This document shows positions 14,933-26,590 of a DNA stretch of 64,000 bases, piece by piece. The notes beneath the pieces were generated by a model. The model had not been told where the DNA came from, did not search any database, and saw only the letters and a program-made list of their open reading frames with translations. Source of the stretch: Diadema setosum (lineage: Eukaryota > Echinodermata > Echinoidea > Diadematoida > Diadematidae); assembly GCF_964275005.1 (NCBI RefSeq), contig NC_092698.1:34939662-35003661 (forward strand), in the 5' to 3' direction. The position numbers and the translations under genes were made by a program. The stretch's first letter is position 1; every line of letters begins with the position of its first letter.

Positions 14933-16951
14933 TTGTTGCTGTCCCTGGACTTGAGCAACATGTGCCTACAACACAAAATAGCATCCAGTTTGCCAAATTC
15001 CGTATTCATTGTGACCAACAACAGGGAATAATTTCCCTTCTAGAAATGGAACAGCAATTTTAGTTGATGGACATAAATTTTGAACAAAATGATGGACAAT
15101 TCCATGTAATGCAATTGCCAAACAAATGACATTTTGTATAGCCATTGTACCAAAATGCAAAGCAAACTGCTATGTGATACCAGGAAAGTCATTCCCTGAA
15201 CAATATTCAAATCAATTCTTGCTATCTATTGTGATCAACATCTGAAAACCAACAACGAGTACCTTCTACTTGGTTTCATATGAAATAATGTAAGTTTTGG
15301 TTTAACAAAAAGGTATGCATTGACAAAGAAAAAAATACACACAAAAAACATAATGAACATTACCTGTCAAGTATGAAAATTTGGCAGTCAATCACATTAT
15401 GAAATATGTGACCTGCTTTAGATAAATACAGTCACTCATGACCACTCATTCCTGTTGACTCATGGAGAAGAAACATACTCCACCTTATCTAAATAGTCCA
15501 TTAGATCTGATATTTCTGGGGTAGGTTCCAATGATAGGCATACAAACTACATTTTTCGTTATCTTCATAATCATTACTTCTTTTTAATAACCTAAACATT
15601 GTCATTACCATCATCATGATCATTATACAGTGTAATTGTCTAGATCGTCCCTTGTGGACAAGCCATGCATATGAAGTAAGAATTTCTGATCTCTTCCATT
15701 AGTATAGAAAGCAGTTCTCTAAACACACGTGAGGAACAGCTACAGTACCTGGGATTGTGCTTGAGCCTGATGAATGGTCTGCTGCTGATGGGCAGCTGCC
15801 TGTTGAGGGGTGGGGTGGCTTGGATGGGGGTGGGGTTGATGATGAACCCCACCATGGTGGCTCACTGGCTGCCCAACAGAAGCCACTCTGTCCAGATCAA
15901 ACATGGCAAGAGACTCATTTAAATACATGCATGAAAACGTGATCAAAATGTATCACAGAGAAGTGTAGTATCTTAACCCTGAAAAGACTTAACATTTTTT
16001 TTTTGCCTCTGGGAGGGTGGGTGGGGCTCACATGTCCCTGCAGATCTTGTGAACTATGAGCTCTGCACACATAAACATTAGCACATGCATCAATCAATAT
16101 ACAATGAAAAGGGTTATGGTATATACTTGATTAATTACATTTAGTCTACAGTTGTTTTAATAACTTAATGAAACTTAATAAATGCATGTTGTTGTTTTTT
16201 TTTTGAGGGGGGAGGTGGACATATTAAACAAAATCTCACAAATGCTATTTTACTTTTATTTGGTCATGCACAATACCCTCAGAATTGATCACTGGACATA
16301 GCAGTTATTCCCATATAAAGAGAATTAGTGTGCAGATTTTTAAACCATCAATAATTCTTTTTTTTTTTTTTTTTTTTTTTTACTATTATCCATGTCATAT
16401 GTCTATCTTTGGGTTTGTTTCCTTTTTAAGTACAAAGAGTAACATGAGACGTAAACAGTGTCTGATCTCACAAATGTGGAATCAAATATGTGCAAGAACG
16501 CATTTGGTGTAAATAACACTGGTAACATGGTAAAAAGAAAACCCAACACTTCGCTTAACATCAATGAAAACTACTGTTTGGACAAGTGGAACTGGATTTC
16601 ACATTTACACTGTACATTGCTTCTTGTTGTTAACCTCCTTTCAGCATTACAATGCTGCTCGTCGGTGTTTTGATTTTTAATCAGTGATTCAGTTTATGTA
16701 ATTTCCTAGTCTGCATCTGTGCATAGCTTACAGGAAAGGGGAAATACTGCAAGAACTTACGAATAGCCAGGCATTGCTTGGTAGTGTAACCCACTGGCCA
16801 TATTCTCAGATACACCCTGCTGCTCAAAGACGGGGACTGAGGGTGCAAGAGGCACACGCTGGTTGCCTATCACCCTCTCCACTGGCGCAGTCGGGTTGAC
16901 TCGCTGGGGCGGGAACGCACTCTCTTGAGGTTCCACACCAGCACGTTTCAT
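73..16951 (-). CDS. SIN3A: SIN3A-type paired amphipathic helix corepressor, 23 coding exons, C-terminus off the window
   Basis: Nuclear scaffold that bridges sequence-specific repressors to HDAC1/2. Coding exons in transcript order: 16951-16761, 15887-15749, 14965-14781, 14435-14270, 13394-13209, 12297-12076, 11463-11218, 10476-10354, 9829-9743, 9074-8956, 8589-8471, 8191-7977, 7382-7225, 6915-6835, 6650-6518, 6156-5973, 5496-5386, 4675-4569, 3845-3659, 3018-2852, 2398-2216, 1910-1738, 520-73. All junctions read as GT-AG and phases match, giving 3930 nt = 1310 codons without a stop. The protein starts [11 protein letters not shown] (compare vertebrate MKRRLDDQES). It carries three PAH domains, the HDAC-interaction region and the Sin3a_C region. 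The final exon or exons (roughly 70-90 residues by comparison with the family) lie below base 1; the last exon ends at a donor after ...SLSKAGQ. Invertebrates usually have one SIN3 gene, so 'SIN3A' stands for the SIN3A/B-type family. Family identity is very secure; individual exon edges were read by eye. Confidence 0.96.
869..1542. mobile_element. TIR element (MITE-like), 674 bp, in a SIN3A intron
   Basis: The left end ATATGTGACCCGCTACAACA and the reverse complement of the right end match for about 36 bases with one or two differences, including AAAGGATCC. No transposase frame is visible. It lies in the intron between exons 1910-1738 and 520-73. Superfamily is not assigned. Confidence 0.9.
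1549..1640 (+). repeat. Degenerate telomere-like TTAGGG-type stretch
   Basis: Many short units such as TTAGGG, TTAGGA and GGTTAG are spread through about 90 bp immediately after the TIR element. The units are irregularly spaced, so this is not a true tandem telomere array. Confidence 0.55.
3105..3265. mobile_element. Degenerate TIR-family fragment related to 22266-22441
   Basis: It shares phrases with 22266-22441 and 27226-27400: GGCGGCATAAAG / GGTGGCATGAAA, GCCACTGG(C/A)ATTCAATGC, and AAATCTTGGCTCCT. The ends are not clear. It lies in the intron 5' of SIN3A exon 3018-2852. Confidence 0.55.
5766..5829. repeat. ATT microsatellite followed by T and G runs
   Basis: Tandem ATT, then about 12 T and about 16 G, inside a SIN3A intron. 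The long G run could form a G-quadruplex. A similar T-then-G junction occurs at 32798-32835. Confidence 0.9.
6835..8191 (-). other. SIN3A: SIN3A HDAC-interaction domain (Sin3_corepress), three exons
   Basis: Exon 8191-7977 contains the family signatures [30 protein letters not shown] and [13 protein letters not shown]. Exon 7382-7225 continues [18 protein letters not shown] and [18 protein letters not shown]. Exon 6915-6835 gives [18 protein letters not shown]. This is the most conserved part of SIN3 proteins and the docking surface for HDAC1/2 and SDS3. The donor of exon 8191-7977 is duplicated just downstream (see the 67-bp repeat). Confidence 0.95.
7867..8000 (-). repeat. 67-bp tandem duplication copying a SIN3A 5' splice site
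   Basis: Bases 7867-7933 and 7934-8000 are tandem copies that differ at about two positions. On the minus strand each copy contains the last 23 exon bases (...GAGAGATATGAG) and the same donor GTAAGTCATC. The upstream donor (exon ends 7977) gives YE|LDIV, the conserved SIN3 sequence. The downstream copy (exon would end 7910) adds 67 nt, which shifts frame and reads into a stop after ...DLKVLVLM. Confidence 0.95.
8471..9829 (-). other. SIN3A: SIN3A PAH3 domain (three exons)
   Basis: Exon 9829-9743 ends LSEFAFFDK; exon 9074-8956 gives [20 protein letters not shown] and [12 protein letters not shown]; exon 8589-8471 gives [20 protein letters not shown]. Together these form PAH3, about residues 510-575, followed directly by the corepressor-interaction region. 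The same helix order and motifs occur in vertebrate SIN3A. Confidence 0.95.
9951..10011 (+). repeat. Imperfect 38-bp tandem duplication in a SIN3A intron
   Basis: TTGCAAAGGATTACAATTGC begins at 9951 and recurs at 9989, separated by a partial third TTGCAAATC unit. Confidence 0.85.
11218..12297 (-). other. SIN3A: SIN3A PAH2 domain (two exons)
   Basis: Exon 12297-12076 is glycine/proline/glutamine-rich and ends in [15 protein letters not shown]. Exon 11463-11218 continues [20 protein letters not shown] and ...[22 protein letters not shown]2 spans about residues 351-432 and is the module that binds MAD/MXD-type and REST/SAP-type helices in vertebrates. The 611-nt intron between the exons cuts the domain after helix 1, phase 0. 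Confidence 0.95.
12647..12848. mobile_element. MITE with ACAGTGCACTCCCGTTATAA ends (about 200 bp)
   Basis: The left end reads TTATGATACAGTGCACTCCC and the reverse complement of the right end reads TTATGATACAGTGGACTCCC; both continue GTTATAACGA. Inside, GTTATAACGAA is repeated several times. It lies between SIN3A exons 13394-13209 and 12297-12076. The CAGT ends beside TA resemble pogo/Tigger-type terminal repeats; that family call is inference. Confidence 0.88.
14270..14965 (-). other. SIN3A: SIN3A PAH1 domain and polyglutamine tract (two exons)
   Basis: Exon 14965-14781 encodes AHVAQVQG, then 13 glutamines encoded by mixed CAG/CAA (about residues 119-131), then the start of PAH1 with [17 protein letters not shown]. 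Exon 14435-14270 completes it with [20 protein letters not shown] and [15 protein letters not shown]1 spans about residues 133-202 and is nearly identical to vertebrate SIN3A here. The codon joining the exons is serine split AG|C. PAH1 is a four-helix module that binds amphipathic helices of repressors. Confidence 0.95.
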
Positions 16952-17166
16952 TCTGTTTTGACACTGGTCAGGAAGAGGTGCGAGGGCTCCTCTGCCACTA
17001 CTCCACGGAAGAGGGAAAAGTTAAAAAACAAACAAAACAACCAAAAATTTATTCACATTCTTACTACATAGGACTGGAATCTCTCACTGGCACAGCCATC
17101 TCTTCCAGTGGTTTACACCGGCACCTGCAGTGCATAGTCAAACTGTCCAATTCATGAAAGACTTAA

Positions 17167-17573
17167 AGGGGATGGCTAGTAACTGATCAGTGGGAATGCT
17201 GGGGATGATTGTTCCAATCCTTGTGGGATTCATTTAAGAGTACATTACATGTATATATCTATTGTTGTGTGAAAATTGTTTCCTTCAGAATGGTCTCATA
17301 TTCAAGTAATGTGAAGTTCGATGTTTCCAGGCTAGCATGCTTGTACAGTGACGGGGCGATCATTAACGGCCCGTTAATGATCGCCCCGTCACTGTACAGG
17401 CATGCTAAGAAACATTAAACTGCACATTACTTGAATATGAGACCATTCTGAAGCAAGTAATTTTCACACAACAATAGATATATAATGCACTCTTAAATGA
17501 ATCCCACAGGGATTGGAACATTCATCCCCAGCATTCCCACTGATTCCCACTGATCAGTTACTAGCCATCCCCT
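17167..17573. mobile_element. Foldback element, arms about 200 bp, TTAA on both sides
   Basis: The two halves are near-perfect reverse complements from AGGGGATGGCTAGTAACTGA to its mirror, meeting at about 17369 where GATCATTAACGG and CCGTTAATGATC are one base apart. The flanks are TTAA at 17163-17166 and 17574-17577, as expected for a piggyBac-type target duplication. The right arm has a small extra duplication of TGATTCCCAC. It sits just upstream of SIN3A coding exon 1. Confidence 0.9.
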
Positions 17574-19180
17574 TTAAATATTGCGAGGTAATTTGCAACG
17601 CGTCCATCTCCCAAACGAAGCTACCCTCCTATGCTCGTTCTTATTATCAACCATCCTGTACATGCATAATAGAGAGGGTGACATCCATACAATTTTCTGA
17701 AAGTTAATTAAGAGAAATATTTATTGCACTACGCAAAATATAATTCTCTTAAATTATGTCTTGGCACTGCGAGCATAATAGACATTGAATAAATTGAATA
17801 CATGACATTGAGCTTAATTAATACTGTCAATGATCTTTCAGCCGAGAGCCGGTGAAAAATTAACATGAGGCTGGCAAAAAATTTTCCAGAGTAAAATTTT
17901 GATAACCCAATGTGGCAAATGAAATTTTAGAAATACAGTAGAATTACATGTCGTACAATCACATAATGTAGAAATACAGTAGAAAAGTATCGAATTTGTA
18001 GAAATACAATTTCACAGGTGTTTACCTCATCATATAGCTTACAAGGATACTGCTTCCTACAGTGTGACTAAAAGAATTTGAATTCTGCGGGGCAGGCATC
18101 AAGATGATGCATAAAACATACTGCTGTACACCCGCCCGCATCAATGCACTACAAGGCTGCAGGGCAAACTGAACCAGCACTGGCCCTTACAGCATACAAG
18201 CTTCACGTACAGCAGTGCATTTTTTTTTTCTTACAACATGTAACCATTAACTCAATGTGGGGAAAGCCAAAAAGACATGAATAAAAAGCCGTATTTTCTA
18301 TCAGCCAACTGATACATTATCACTTTTGAATTTTGTAGTGCTAATTCTTTGAAGAAATGTATGTATGTAATGAGACCCACTACGTACATGGAAAGGAGAA
18401 TCAGATTCAATACAGTACATGTACTGTATTTCACAAAAACATATATTCCATATGCTCCTCTGCTGCTCTACAGTATTATAAGGGGTGGGGCTTTTATATA
18501 TACTACATTTCATGGCATTACAGCAGCAAAAGCATATTCATCAAGCTGAAGCGATTGCCATAATCATCTTACAGTCTACCAAATGAGTACATATGAACAA
18601 ATTCATAAACCGTAGCTGACTACATTGTCGTTGCAAATAGCAAACCCATATATGATGTGACATAACACAAGGTCATCATGAAATGCTAGGCAGTGTTCTA
18701 TTCAAAATCCAGTCTTACTGCGCCTCAATAACTATTCATACACAAAATGTAGTTCCTACAGTGCCTGTTTGCTGCCATTACACATTCAATGTACAATGTA
18801 AACACAGATTGCATCCTTAACTGCAGGTTTACAGATGTTGGGGAATTTTATGGGAAAATGCATACAACATGTACAGTGTACACTGTTGTAGCACTACAAT
18901 GGATTTGGGATCTCTGGATAGTCTACTATTTATGGCATGTCTATAGACACATGTGTGTATGGTGTGCTCTACCCAGAATTATTAGAGAGCAACAGACTCA
19001 CTGGAAAGCCTAAATGATCAAATCATGAAAAGCAAGCATCAAATTGGGTAAATTAATGACTTATGACAGAAGGCATTTTCATTATTAACTGAATGAAGTA
19101 TTTAGAAGTCAAACATACTGTATGAGAGCGTAGTTACATGTATGTGTTCAATATTTCGATGAAATTGACCCTTCTATACC

Positions 19181-20154
19181 TACAGTTAAACTCGCCTAAG
19201 TCGACGTCGCATATGTCGAATAATCGCGTAAGTCGATGATTTTAAAAAGTCCCGATTTTTCCCCATTGACTTACGTGTATTAATTCACTCACAAGTCGAA
19301 TTTTGTAAGTCGAATACTCGCCTAAGTCGATGAAATTCCAAGAACACTTTCGCGGAAAAACCATTGAATTCACTGTGCCTAAGTCGAATAAGATTTTATT
19401 GTGTAATAAATCACTGTCATTTATTATTCATTATTTATTACTCATTATTATTTTGTTTGTCAGATGAGTTTGAGGTGACAAAAAAAATGATCTAAAGTAT
19501 CAAAATTCAAAGCGATCGCATGCGATCGTTGAACTCTCTTCGTGTTTGGAGGTCTGCGCGCTGGTACAGCCCTGTCAGCTGTCGTGCTACGTACGTACAG
19601 GGACTGGGCTGTGTATTGCTCCACTCGCAGTAAGGCGCTCGTACAGTACACATGCGTTCATTTACATGTACGGTATTATTGAACTTGCAGCGTAGCTTGG
19701 CATTTGCAGCGCTGTGCAGTGGAGTGGTATGGATGAAGCTGCTGAGTTTTCAAAGCGGAAAGTAGGGGGAAAGTTACGGGCACGGGTAAATCAGAATTGC
19801 ACCTCTACACGCATTTCAAGACACGGTATGGTAAACTGGAATCAATCACTGCTCAAATATCGTTCATATTCACTTCCCCAAGGTTTAACAAGTTTGTAAA
19901 GTAATCGGACCTGTGCCAATACTAATGCACTGTCCATGCAAAGTTAGCCGCGGCCCTGCCGGGCGACCCGTGCTGCGGCACACCGCTCCATCTCTCGGCT
20001 CCAGAGTAGACAACATACATGTACATTATACATTATGTACGTGTGGTGTAACTGTAAGTCGATTTTTTTTCGACTTACGCACAAGTCGAAAATCGCCTAA
20101 GTCGATGTGTTTTGCTCAGTCCCGAGAAGATCGACTTATGCGAGTTTAACTGTA
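19181..20154. mobile_element. TIR element with TACAGTTAAACTCGCCTAAG ends (974 bp)
   Basis: The left end TACAGTTAAACTCGCCTAAG matches the right end's reverse complement TACAGTTAAACTCGCATAAG, both followed by TCGA. Many AAGTCGA units lie inside both ends. The core (19500-20040) is markedly GC-richer, with short open frames from 19714 (MDEAAEFSKRK...) but no recognisable transposase. The ends resemble pogo/Tigger-type TIRs (inference). Confidence 0.88.
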
Positions 20155-21777
20155 TATAGACCATTTGCTTATGGGTTCCTTGTGCAAACGAATAACACAA
20201 GAGTACATTAAATATATAACATACATTATTCTTAATGAAATAACACTGTTGGAGGTTTAAGAATGCCATTTTATTTCTGCAAACACAAATATTCTATTGC
20301 ACTTTGATGTCTTTAAATATTCTGTCCAAAGAATGAAATATGACATACACTTCAGTTCAGAAGAATGCACTGGCAGTAACTACAATAAGAGCAGAGCATT
20401 GTAATATGAGCATGGTATGCAGTCACAGAAGTAACTTGGGCACTCAAGGCAACATACCTGACAGACAGATATGCAACCAGAAAAAAGGGAAATCCTTTCA
20501 TAACCTTTTCCCACCATCCTCTTCATTCTACACTCCTTCCCACTACACCCTTATTTTGGACATGCTGCAACTTATTTACATAGTAATGCATCAAGCCAAT
20601 TTTTATCTACCTAACCTAGCTTGGTACAACTACAGCACAGGAGTCAGTCTTGCCCATTTGCCAGCAATTCAATGCACTGATGTTATCTATGTGTCGTCAT
20701 TGGCCTGAGCATGTGACATGAGGGAAATACCCTCCTTTATATTCATGCACTTTAGTGCTTTTTATATCTGGGGAGTTCTCACAACACAGGAAAAGACCCA
20801 TTATTGCGAATACTCACTTTGTACAGTACCTCAACAACATTCGTAAATTTGAATTTAACTGCCATTTACATGTATTTCTTCTTCTTTCTTTTTTTTTTTT
20901 TTTAAATCAAAACCTTTTTCCTCAGCTGAATTTGAAAGGAGAGTTAGACAGCTTCAAGTAGCCAAAAAAGTAAAAACAGAGACTGAAACAAACACATCCA
21001 ATTGAAAAAATTAAAGATACATTATCAGCTCCTCTTAACAGCACTGTATGGGAATAACAAACACATCTTTCAGCTGTTTGTGGTGGTTATTTAGTCACAG
21101 CAAAACATGCTTACATGTACCTTTACAGCACACATGGTAATTCAACTTTACAACCAAAATCCTCTCTCTGAAGTTGAAAATTAAACTGAACAAAAAAGCC
21201 AAAGGAACCATCTCATTTCACAGTCAGAATATAGCCAAAATGATATGTTTTGCCAATTATTCAAATTCACAACACCTTAAAAAAAGAAACAAACAAGCAA
21301 TATAAAACAAAATGAGAAAATAACTGAAGGTTGGCTTGATTACTTGTACAATAGCATGTTACATCAGTCTTTGAACACCTACAGTGATGTCTTCTAGGTA
21401 ATGTCTTGTTGTCTTGAATACTAGGACACAGTACATGTAGTACACATGAATGTGACAAATTTACAGGTCTCAGTATATCATTGATGCCAATTGAGCAAAC
21501 ACTAGACCATATGCGCATATCATGAAGCATGATACATTGTACACTGTGTATGAACAAAACCAGAACTCATGTCATTTTATTTTCTTAATCTATTAATAAC
21601 TACTGTAGATCGGGATGATGGTGCACAACATACTCATAGTCAAATAATGCCTGTAAAAGTCCTCTAATCTGTATCACTTGTTTCTAGAATACACATTCGA
21701 AGGATTCAATAAATAATATATTTCATAAATAACAGTAAATATCCCAAACTGGCATGATGAAGGCATGTTACAATATT

Positions 21778-21899
21778 GTGTGTGTGTGTGTGTGTGTGTG
21801 TGTTTAAGTTTCAGTACAGACCAGGGAACTACTGTACATGTACACTGTAGTACGGTTTAGTATCCATGTTTATTTCATGTACATCTCTTCATACATTCC

Positions 21900-21936
<37 letters not shown>

Positions 21937-21976
21937 AGGGTACAAATGAACAATAACAACAACAACAACAACAACA
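21778..21976. repeat. Three microsatellites: (GT)n, (GA)n, (AAC)n
   Basis: GT repeats at about 21778-21803, GA repeats at about 21902-21932 and AAC repeats at about 21953-21976 lie within 200 bp of each other. Confidence 0.95.
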
Positions 21977-22265
21977 AAAGACAGAGCATTTGCATTTACA
22001 AAGATAAGTGTGTGGGGGACCTGGATAAAGCAATCTTGAAGAGAGAAGAACTTCAATACTATGGAGAGAAGAGAAGGGAGTGAATGATGTGCAAAACCGA
22101 GGGAACACAGTTGAGACTGTTCATGAATAATTGAGAAAGAAAGGAACAAATTGAGCATAGTACAGAGAAATTGAGATAAACAAGAGGACATTTTACAGAC
22201 GTTCACTCATAATCTCAATGGACTGTATGCATGTGGAGACTGACTTGTAGAAACCACAGATTATA

Positions 22266-22441
22266 TACTGTCGAATTTCGCGAGGGCCAAGATTTGCGAA
22301 ATTAAAATGCACACGAAAGTTCTTGTTTACACTAATGCAATGAATGTTAGAGGCAACTCGCGAAAATTTCATGCCGCGGAAAAGGCCGTTGGCTCTAATT
22401 CGCGAAAATTTCATGCCGCGAAAATATTGTGTTTTACAGTA
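22266..22441. mobile_element. Short TIR element rich in TTCGCGAAAATTTCATGCCG (176 bp)
   Basis: It begins TACTGTCGAATTTCGCG and ends GTTTTACAGTA. TCGCGAAAATTTCATGCCGC occurs twice in tandem-like order. Degenerate relatives lie at 3105-3265 and 27226-27400. Confidence 0.7.
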
Positions 22442-22943
22442 CTGTGTTCTGTATGTTGTGAGGACTAGCATCTGTTTACTTATTGTTTTAATTTACGTGT
22501 AAATTCTAATCATGCCACATGCATACATTGCACATGTACAGTATGGTTTCATGTAAACCATGACTACAACTGTATTAATAAACTGTTTACTCTGCTTCAT
22601 ACACTGTATTTTCAAAGCTGGAGTGTAACTGCACAGTTAAGAATGACATTGACAATGATGGTTAATCTGGGAGTACAGACAGGAGATGAGAGAGAGAGAG
22701 AGAAAAAAAAAAGATGTCTGTCCATGGTTATCAGTGTACCTATTCTGCAGATGTCAGTACTCCCACATACTACCATATATTCAAAAACAGTATTTCGTAT
22801 CATCATAGTGACAAGAACAAAAGGATTTAAAGATAAGATGTCATGATAAAACACATGGTAATGGTCATGATGGCTGTTTGTCTAATGCCATAAAATTGCT
22901 TAGCTGACATCCATACAATTGATTCCAAATACCAGGACTGAAT

Positions 22944-23505
22944 AATGCTAATCAAACTTCAATTTAAGTCCTAGAATGTAACAATTATATTCCTGAAAGC
23001 TGATAATGTCCCGAGGTCACAGATGAAAAGGATCTACTACACCTGGTAAATGTCACAGGGTTATGACGATGTAAATATTAGTACTTGTAATGTCTATGAT
23101 ATGAGCTTTTATCAATTTCATGCTACAATGAGCTAATATCTGTTCGAGAGCCTGCAATGTTAATTTTATCTCCTCCTTTCACTTGATTTCTGCTATGAAG
23201 CTTAGCGATCAAAGAAAATAAGCAAATCTCGTACCTCAAAATGTATTTCGTAGTCACTTACAGATCTCTTTTATCTATTTTGGATGCCTACTAATGTGCC
23301 TTAAAAAGTAATTGGCCTTCAATTAATAATACTCTGAAAGCATCTCAAGAAAAGGTTACTGTATGCGCACCCACAAGCTACAATTGAATGCTGGTAGGTA
23401 ATCCAGAATAACAGATTGTACACTGTACTTTCATTTCAATACAAAGTCACGATTCCTTGTGGTAAATCACACATGTGCTAAATCACATAAAGAATGGAGA
23501 ATAAA
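22944..23505. repeat. Segmental duplication, copy A (partner 23702-24330)
   Basis: It aligns along its length with copy B through shared strings such as GCTGATAATGTCC, TGGTAAATGTCACAGGGTTA, ATCTCCTCCTTTCA, TACCTCAAAATGTATTTC and CTAAATCACATAAAGAATG. There is no coding frame in either copy. Confidence 0.9.
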
Positions 23506-23701
23506 AAAAAAAAAAAAATTTTAATGTGGAAAATGTTTATCTGTATAACGAGTCAAGGACATACAACCTTAGCACTTAACTGGTCTCTGAAGCATTTAGA
23601 ACAGGGTCTTCAATGCTAGTGCTAATAACATGACACAAAATAAAACGGTAAAAGCACCTCCCCTTTTGCACATGCTACTGTACATGTAGGATTGAACAGC
23701 A

Positions 23702-24330
23702 AATGCTAATAAATCAAACATCAAGTAAAATTCTAAAATGGAAAAATTATTTTCTTGAATGCTGATAATGTCCTGAGATCAGAGATGTAAGTTACCTGGT
23801 AAATGTCACAGGGTTATGACGACGTGAAAATGAGCACTTGTGATGCCTACGATATTTCATGCTACAATGAGCCAATATCTGTTCAACAGCCTAAAATGTA
23901 CATATATATCTCCTCCTTTCATTTGATTTCTGCTGTAAAGCAAAGAAAACAAGCAATTCTCATACCTCAAAATGTATTTCATAGTCACTTATGGATCTCA
24001 TTTATCTGCTTTGAATGCCTTATGAGTACATGTAAGTAACTAATTGAATTGTGTAAAGTAGCTGGACTTCAATGAGTGATGCTCAGAAAGCATCTCATGA
24101 AAAGGTTACTTTATGACCCATACAGTGTATACTGTATGCTGTGATATATGAGTACTGAATGTGCACCCACGGGGTGCCATTTGAATACTGGTAGGTTATC
24201 CACCATAATAGAGCTACACTTTACTTTCATTTCAGTTATCCACCATAATAGAGCTACACTTTACTTTCATTTCAATGCAGTCATGATCTTCAAGTGCTAA
24301 ATCACATAAAGAATGATGGGAAAAAATATG
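23702..24330. repeat. Segmental duplication, copy B, with an inner 40-bp tandem repeat
   Basis: Diverged direct copy of 22944-23505. Inside it, 24195-24234 and 24235-24274 are an apparently perfect 40-bp tandem repeat (GTTATCCACCATAATAGAGC...), absent from copy A and therefore younger than the main duplication. Confidence 0.9.
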
Positions 24331-26559
24331 GACATACGGACATATAAAATACGTCAGGGACATGCAATGTAGATCACAAAACTTGGATCTTGCCTATACA
24401 TTGTTTCTAAAAACAAACAGCTTCTTTCACATGATTATGTTTTTCAACAAATGTCTTTAAGCACAATACTTGTTAATGTATATCCTACGTGTACACTGTA
24501 AAATGCATTTGAGAATCGATCTGCTTGGTCCTCTCGTTACAGCACTTTGAAGGTCGAGGTGACGTTTTGAAGGTATTAATGGCAAGGTACTCCTCCCTGC
24601 TTTTCATAGTAATTAAGGGAGTTTTTCTCTCATCATCGCCTTCACCACTGTCGGCAAACAAGACCACTGCTGTTTAGTCAAAGCAAAATTTCCAATTGAA
24701 ATTGCTTGAGCTTGAATGTGTACAATTTTGATCTCGAGCCAGAGTCTGTCTGGTGCTCTCAAGGTATCGCTACATTAGTTTCACTGGTGGTTACAAATTT
24801 TTTCTTCTTCTCAGATTATAGGATATAAAGAAAGGAAAACAATAATAAAACATTTCATCGAGGGCAACATATATCTGATCTCACTAGTTACAGTAGTACT
24901 TTCACATTTGCAATTTGGGCCAAACAGACTCTCAAGGAGATATTGGCTTCACTCTTTTATGGTTCATATTCCTTTCCAATCTCATATGGGGCGCCATAGT
25001 GCCATTTACAAGGGCTACATCCTGAGGTTGTTGACAAAAAAAAAGGAAAAAAATAACGTGGTAAGATTTAATTTTGATCAAAACTTTCATCACTTTTCTA
25101 GATATTGATGACAAATTTCATTTGTATTTCTATCTGTTTTTGCACGCTAATAACCATTTGGGGGGTTTGTTTAAGTTTTACAGGCATGAAGCAAATGATG
25201 CAAGCTCTTCATCAGGATTTTGTGACTTATGCATTGTTGTGAGATTTTCATTCGCACACGCTATAACTAGTATAAGGCTTGCTATTAGATACAATTTGTA
25301 GCCCAGGTATTGTGTGAAATACCTGTAGCGCTACCTATTGTTAACGCATACCTGTCAGTTTGAATACCGTATTGCAGTCGCTGCCGTGGCTACGTACTCG
25401 TTTGCCCAGTGCCACAACCTCAAACAAACATGAGTACATATCCCGCAGGATATAAACTTATAGTACAATTCTATAGAATGACCACATTGATTTACAAAAC
25501 AGCACCAGACAAGGACGTTGGTTAGACACATGTACAACATGTGGGTACAATGTAGCTACATTATCTACAAACCTTTCTTACAACTTTTTGCAACCGCCTT
25601 GCTTTGCATGCGTGATATACAAATTGTACATGTACAGCAATACAGTTGTAACTACCTACTCAGTACTGTGCAATGTACGTGCATGCAGCCAGTGCTTAAA
25701 TACTATTTTCGATACCCTGGACCCAATAATCTAGAAGCAACAAAGTGAATATTCATAAATCATTATAATGCACAAGACGAAAGTCACACACAAAATTTAT
25801 ACACATTGTACTTTTATAAGTTCAGTTGATGTTTTGTCTTGGTTCAGAAGTCACAGCCATTTGAAGGATATTTCCCTGACATACAGCTGGATACTTTTAT
25901 GACAAACCCAGATAAACAAAAGTCTTCCTCAGCCTGATGGTCCCCTTTAATAACTCATTATAATTAACCTTGGGGATTTACATGTAAGGCCTTATGGGAA
26001 TGTTATGAGTTAATGACATCCCCTCCTCGAAGTGATACATTCTTGCCCCTAATATCACCGTTTTGCTGTGACTTTGATAACTTTCTTGTTTTAGATGCAA
26101 TTTTCAAACTTCTACTATTCTGTTCAATTGATTACACTTTTTTTCCCTAGTCTTTACACCCGGGGTGAAATTGTGGTGAATAATAATCTGGCAATATGCA
26201 TACATTTCTATCTTCGGAAAACAGCTCATTCACAAAGGTCATATCTTCAAACACAAAGATAAAATGGTACCAGAGAGCATTCATAACCCTACACCATTAA
26301 AGACCCGCTCAAGAGCCCTTCACACACGACATACTGGTACATGCCATACATTGACATGCAACATCAATTTTTTGATTGTGTGTGTGTGTGTTGCATGATA
26401 AAATTCTAAAATGTGAACCAGCCTGCAGGTTTACTGAAGTATCCAATTCCTGACACCACACATACAATTGTACATGTAGTACTACTGAAGGTGCATCTAC
26501 TTTTCCAAGAGAAGAAATTCCCAAACACGATATCTAGTCAATCTACTTTACTTTTTTTT

Positions 26560-26589
<30 letters not shown>

Positions 26590-26590
<1 letters not shown>

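Larger units (their letters stand above)
521..16760 (-). other. SIN3A introns: contents
   Basis: Most introns are 300-1200 bp, AT-rich and unremarkable, with scattered poly-A/poly-T and CA runs. Recognisable contents are the TIR element at 869-1542 and telomere-like stretch, the fragment at 3105-3265, the T/G run at 5766-5829, the donor duplication at 7867-8000, the short tandem at 9951-10011 and the MITE at 12647-12848. I saw nothing specific in the other introns longer than 300 bp: 2399-2851, 3846-4568, 4676-5385, 6157-6517, 8590-8955, 9075-9742, 10477-11217, 11464-12075, 13395-14269, 14436-14780, 14966-15748 and 15888-16760. Confidence 0.7.

Noticed and set aside
21778..21976. CRISPR-like array
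   Set aside because: Simple microsatellites in animal DNA; no spacers.
24485..24667. Possible coding exon (FADSGEGDDERKT...)
   Set aside because: Codon-like but only 60 codons, with no recognised homology and no convincing splice partner.
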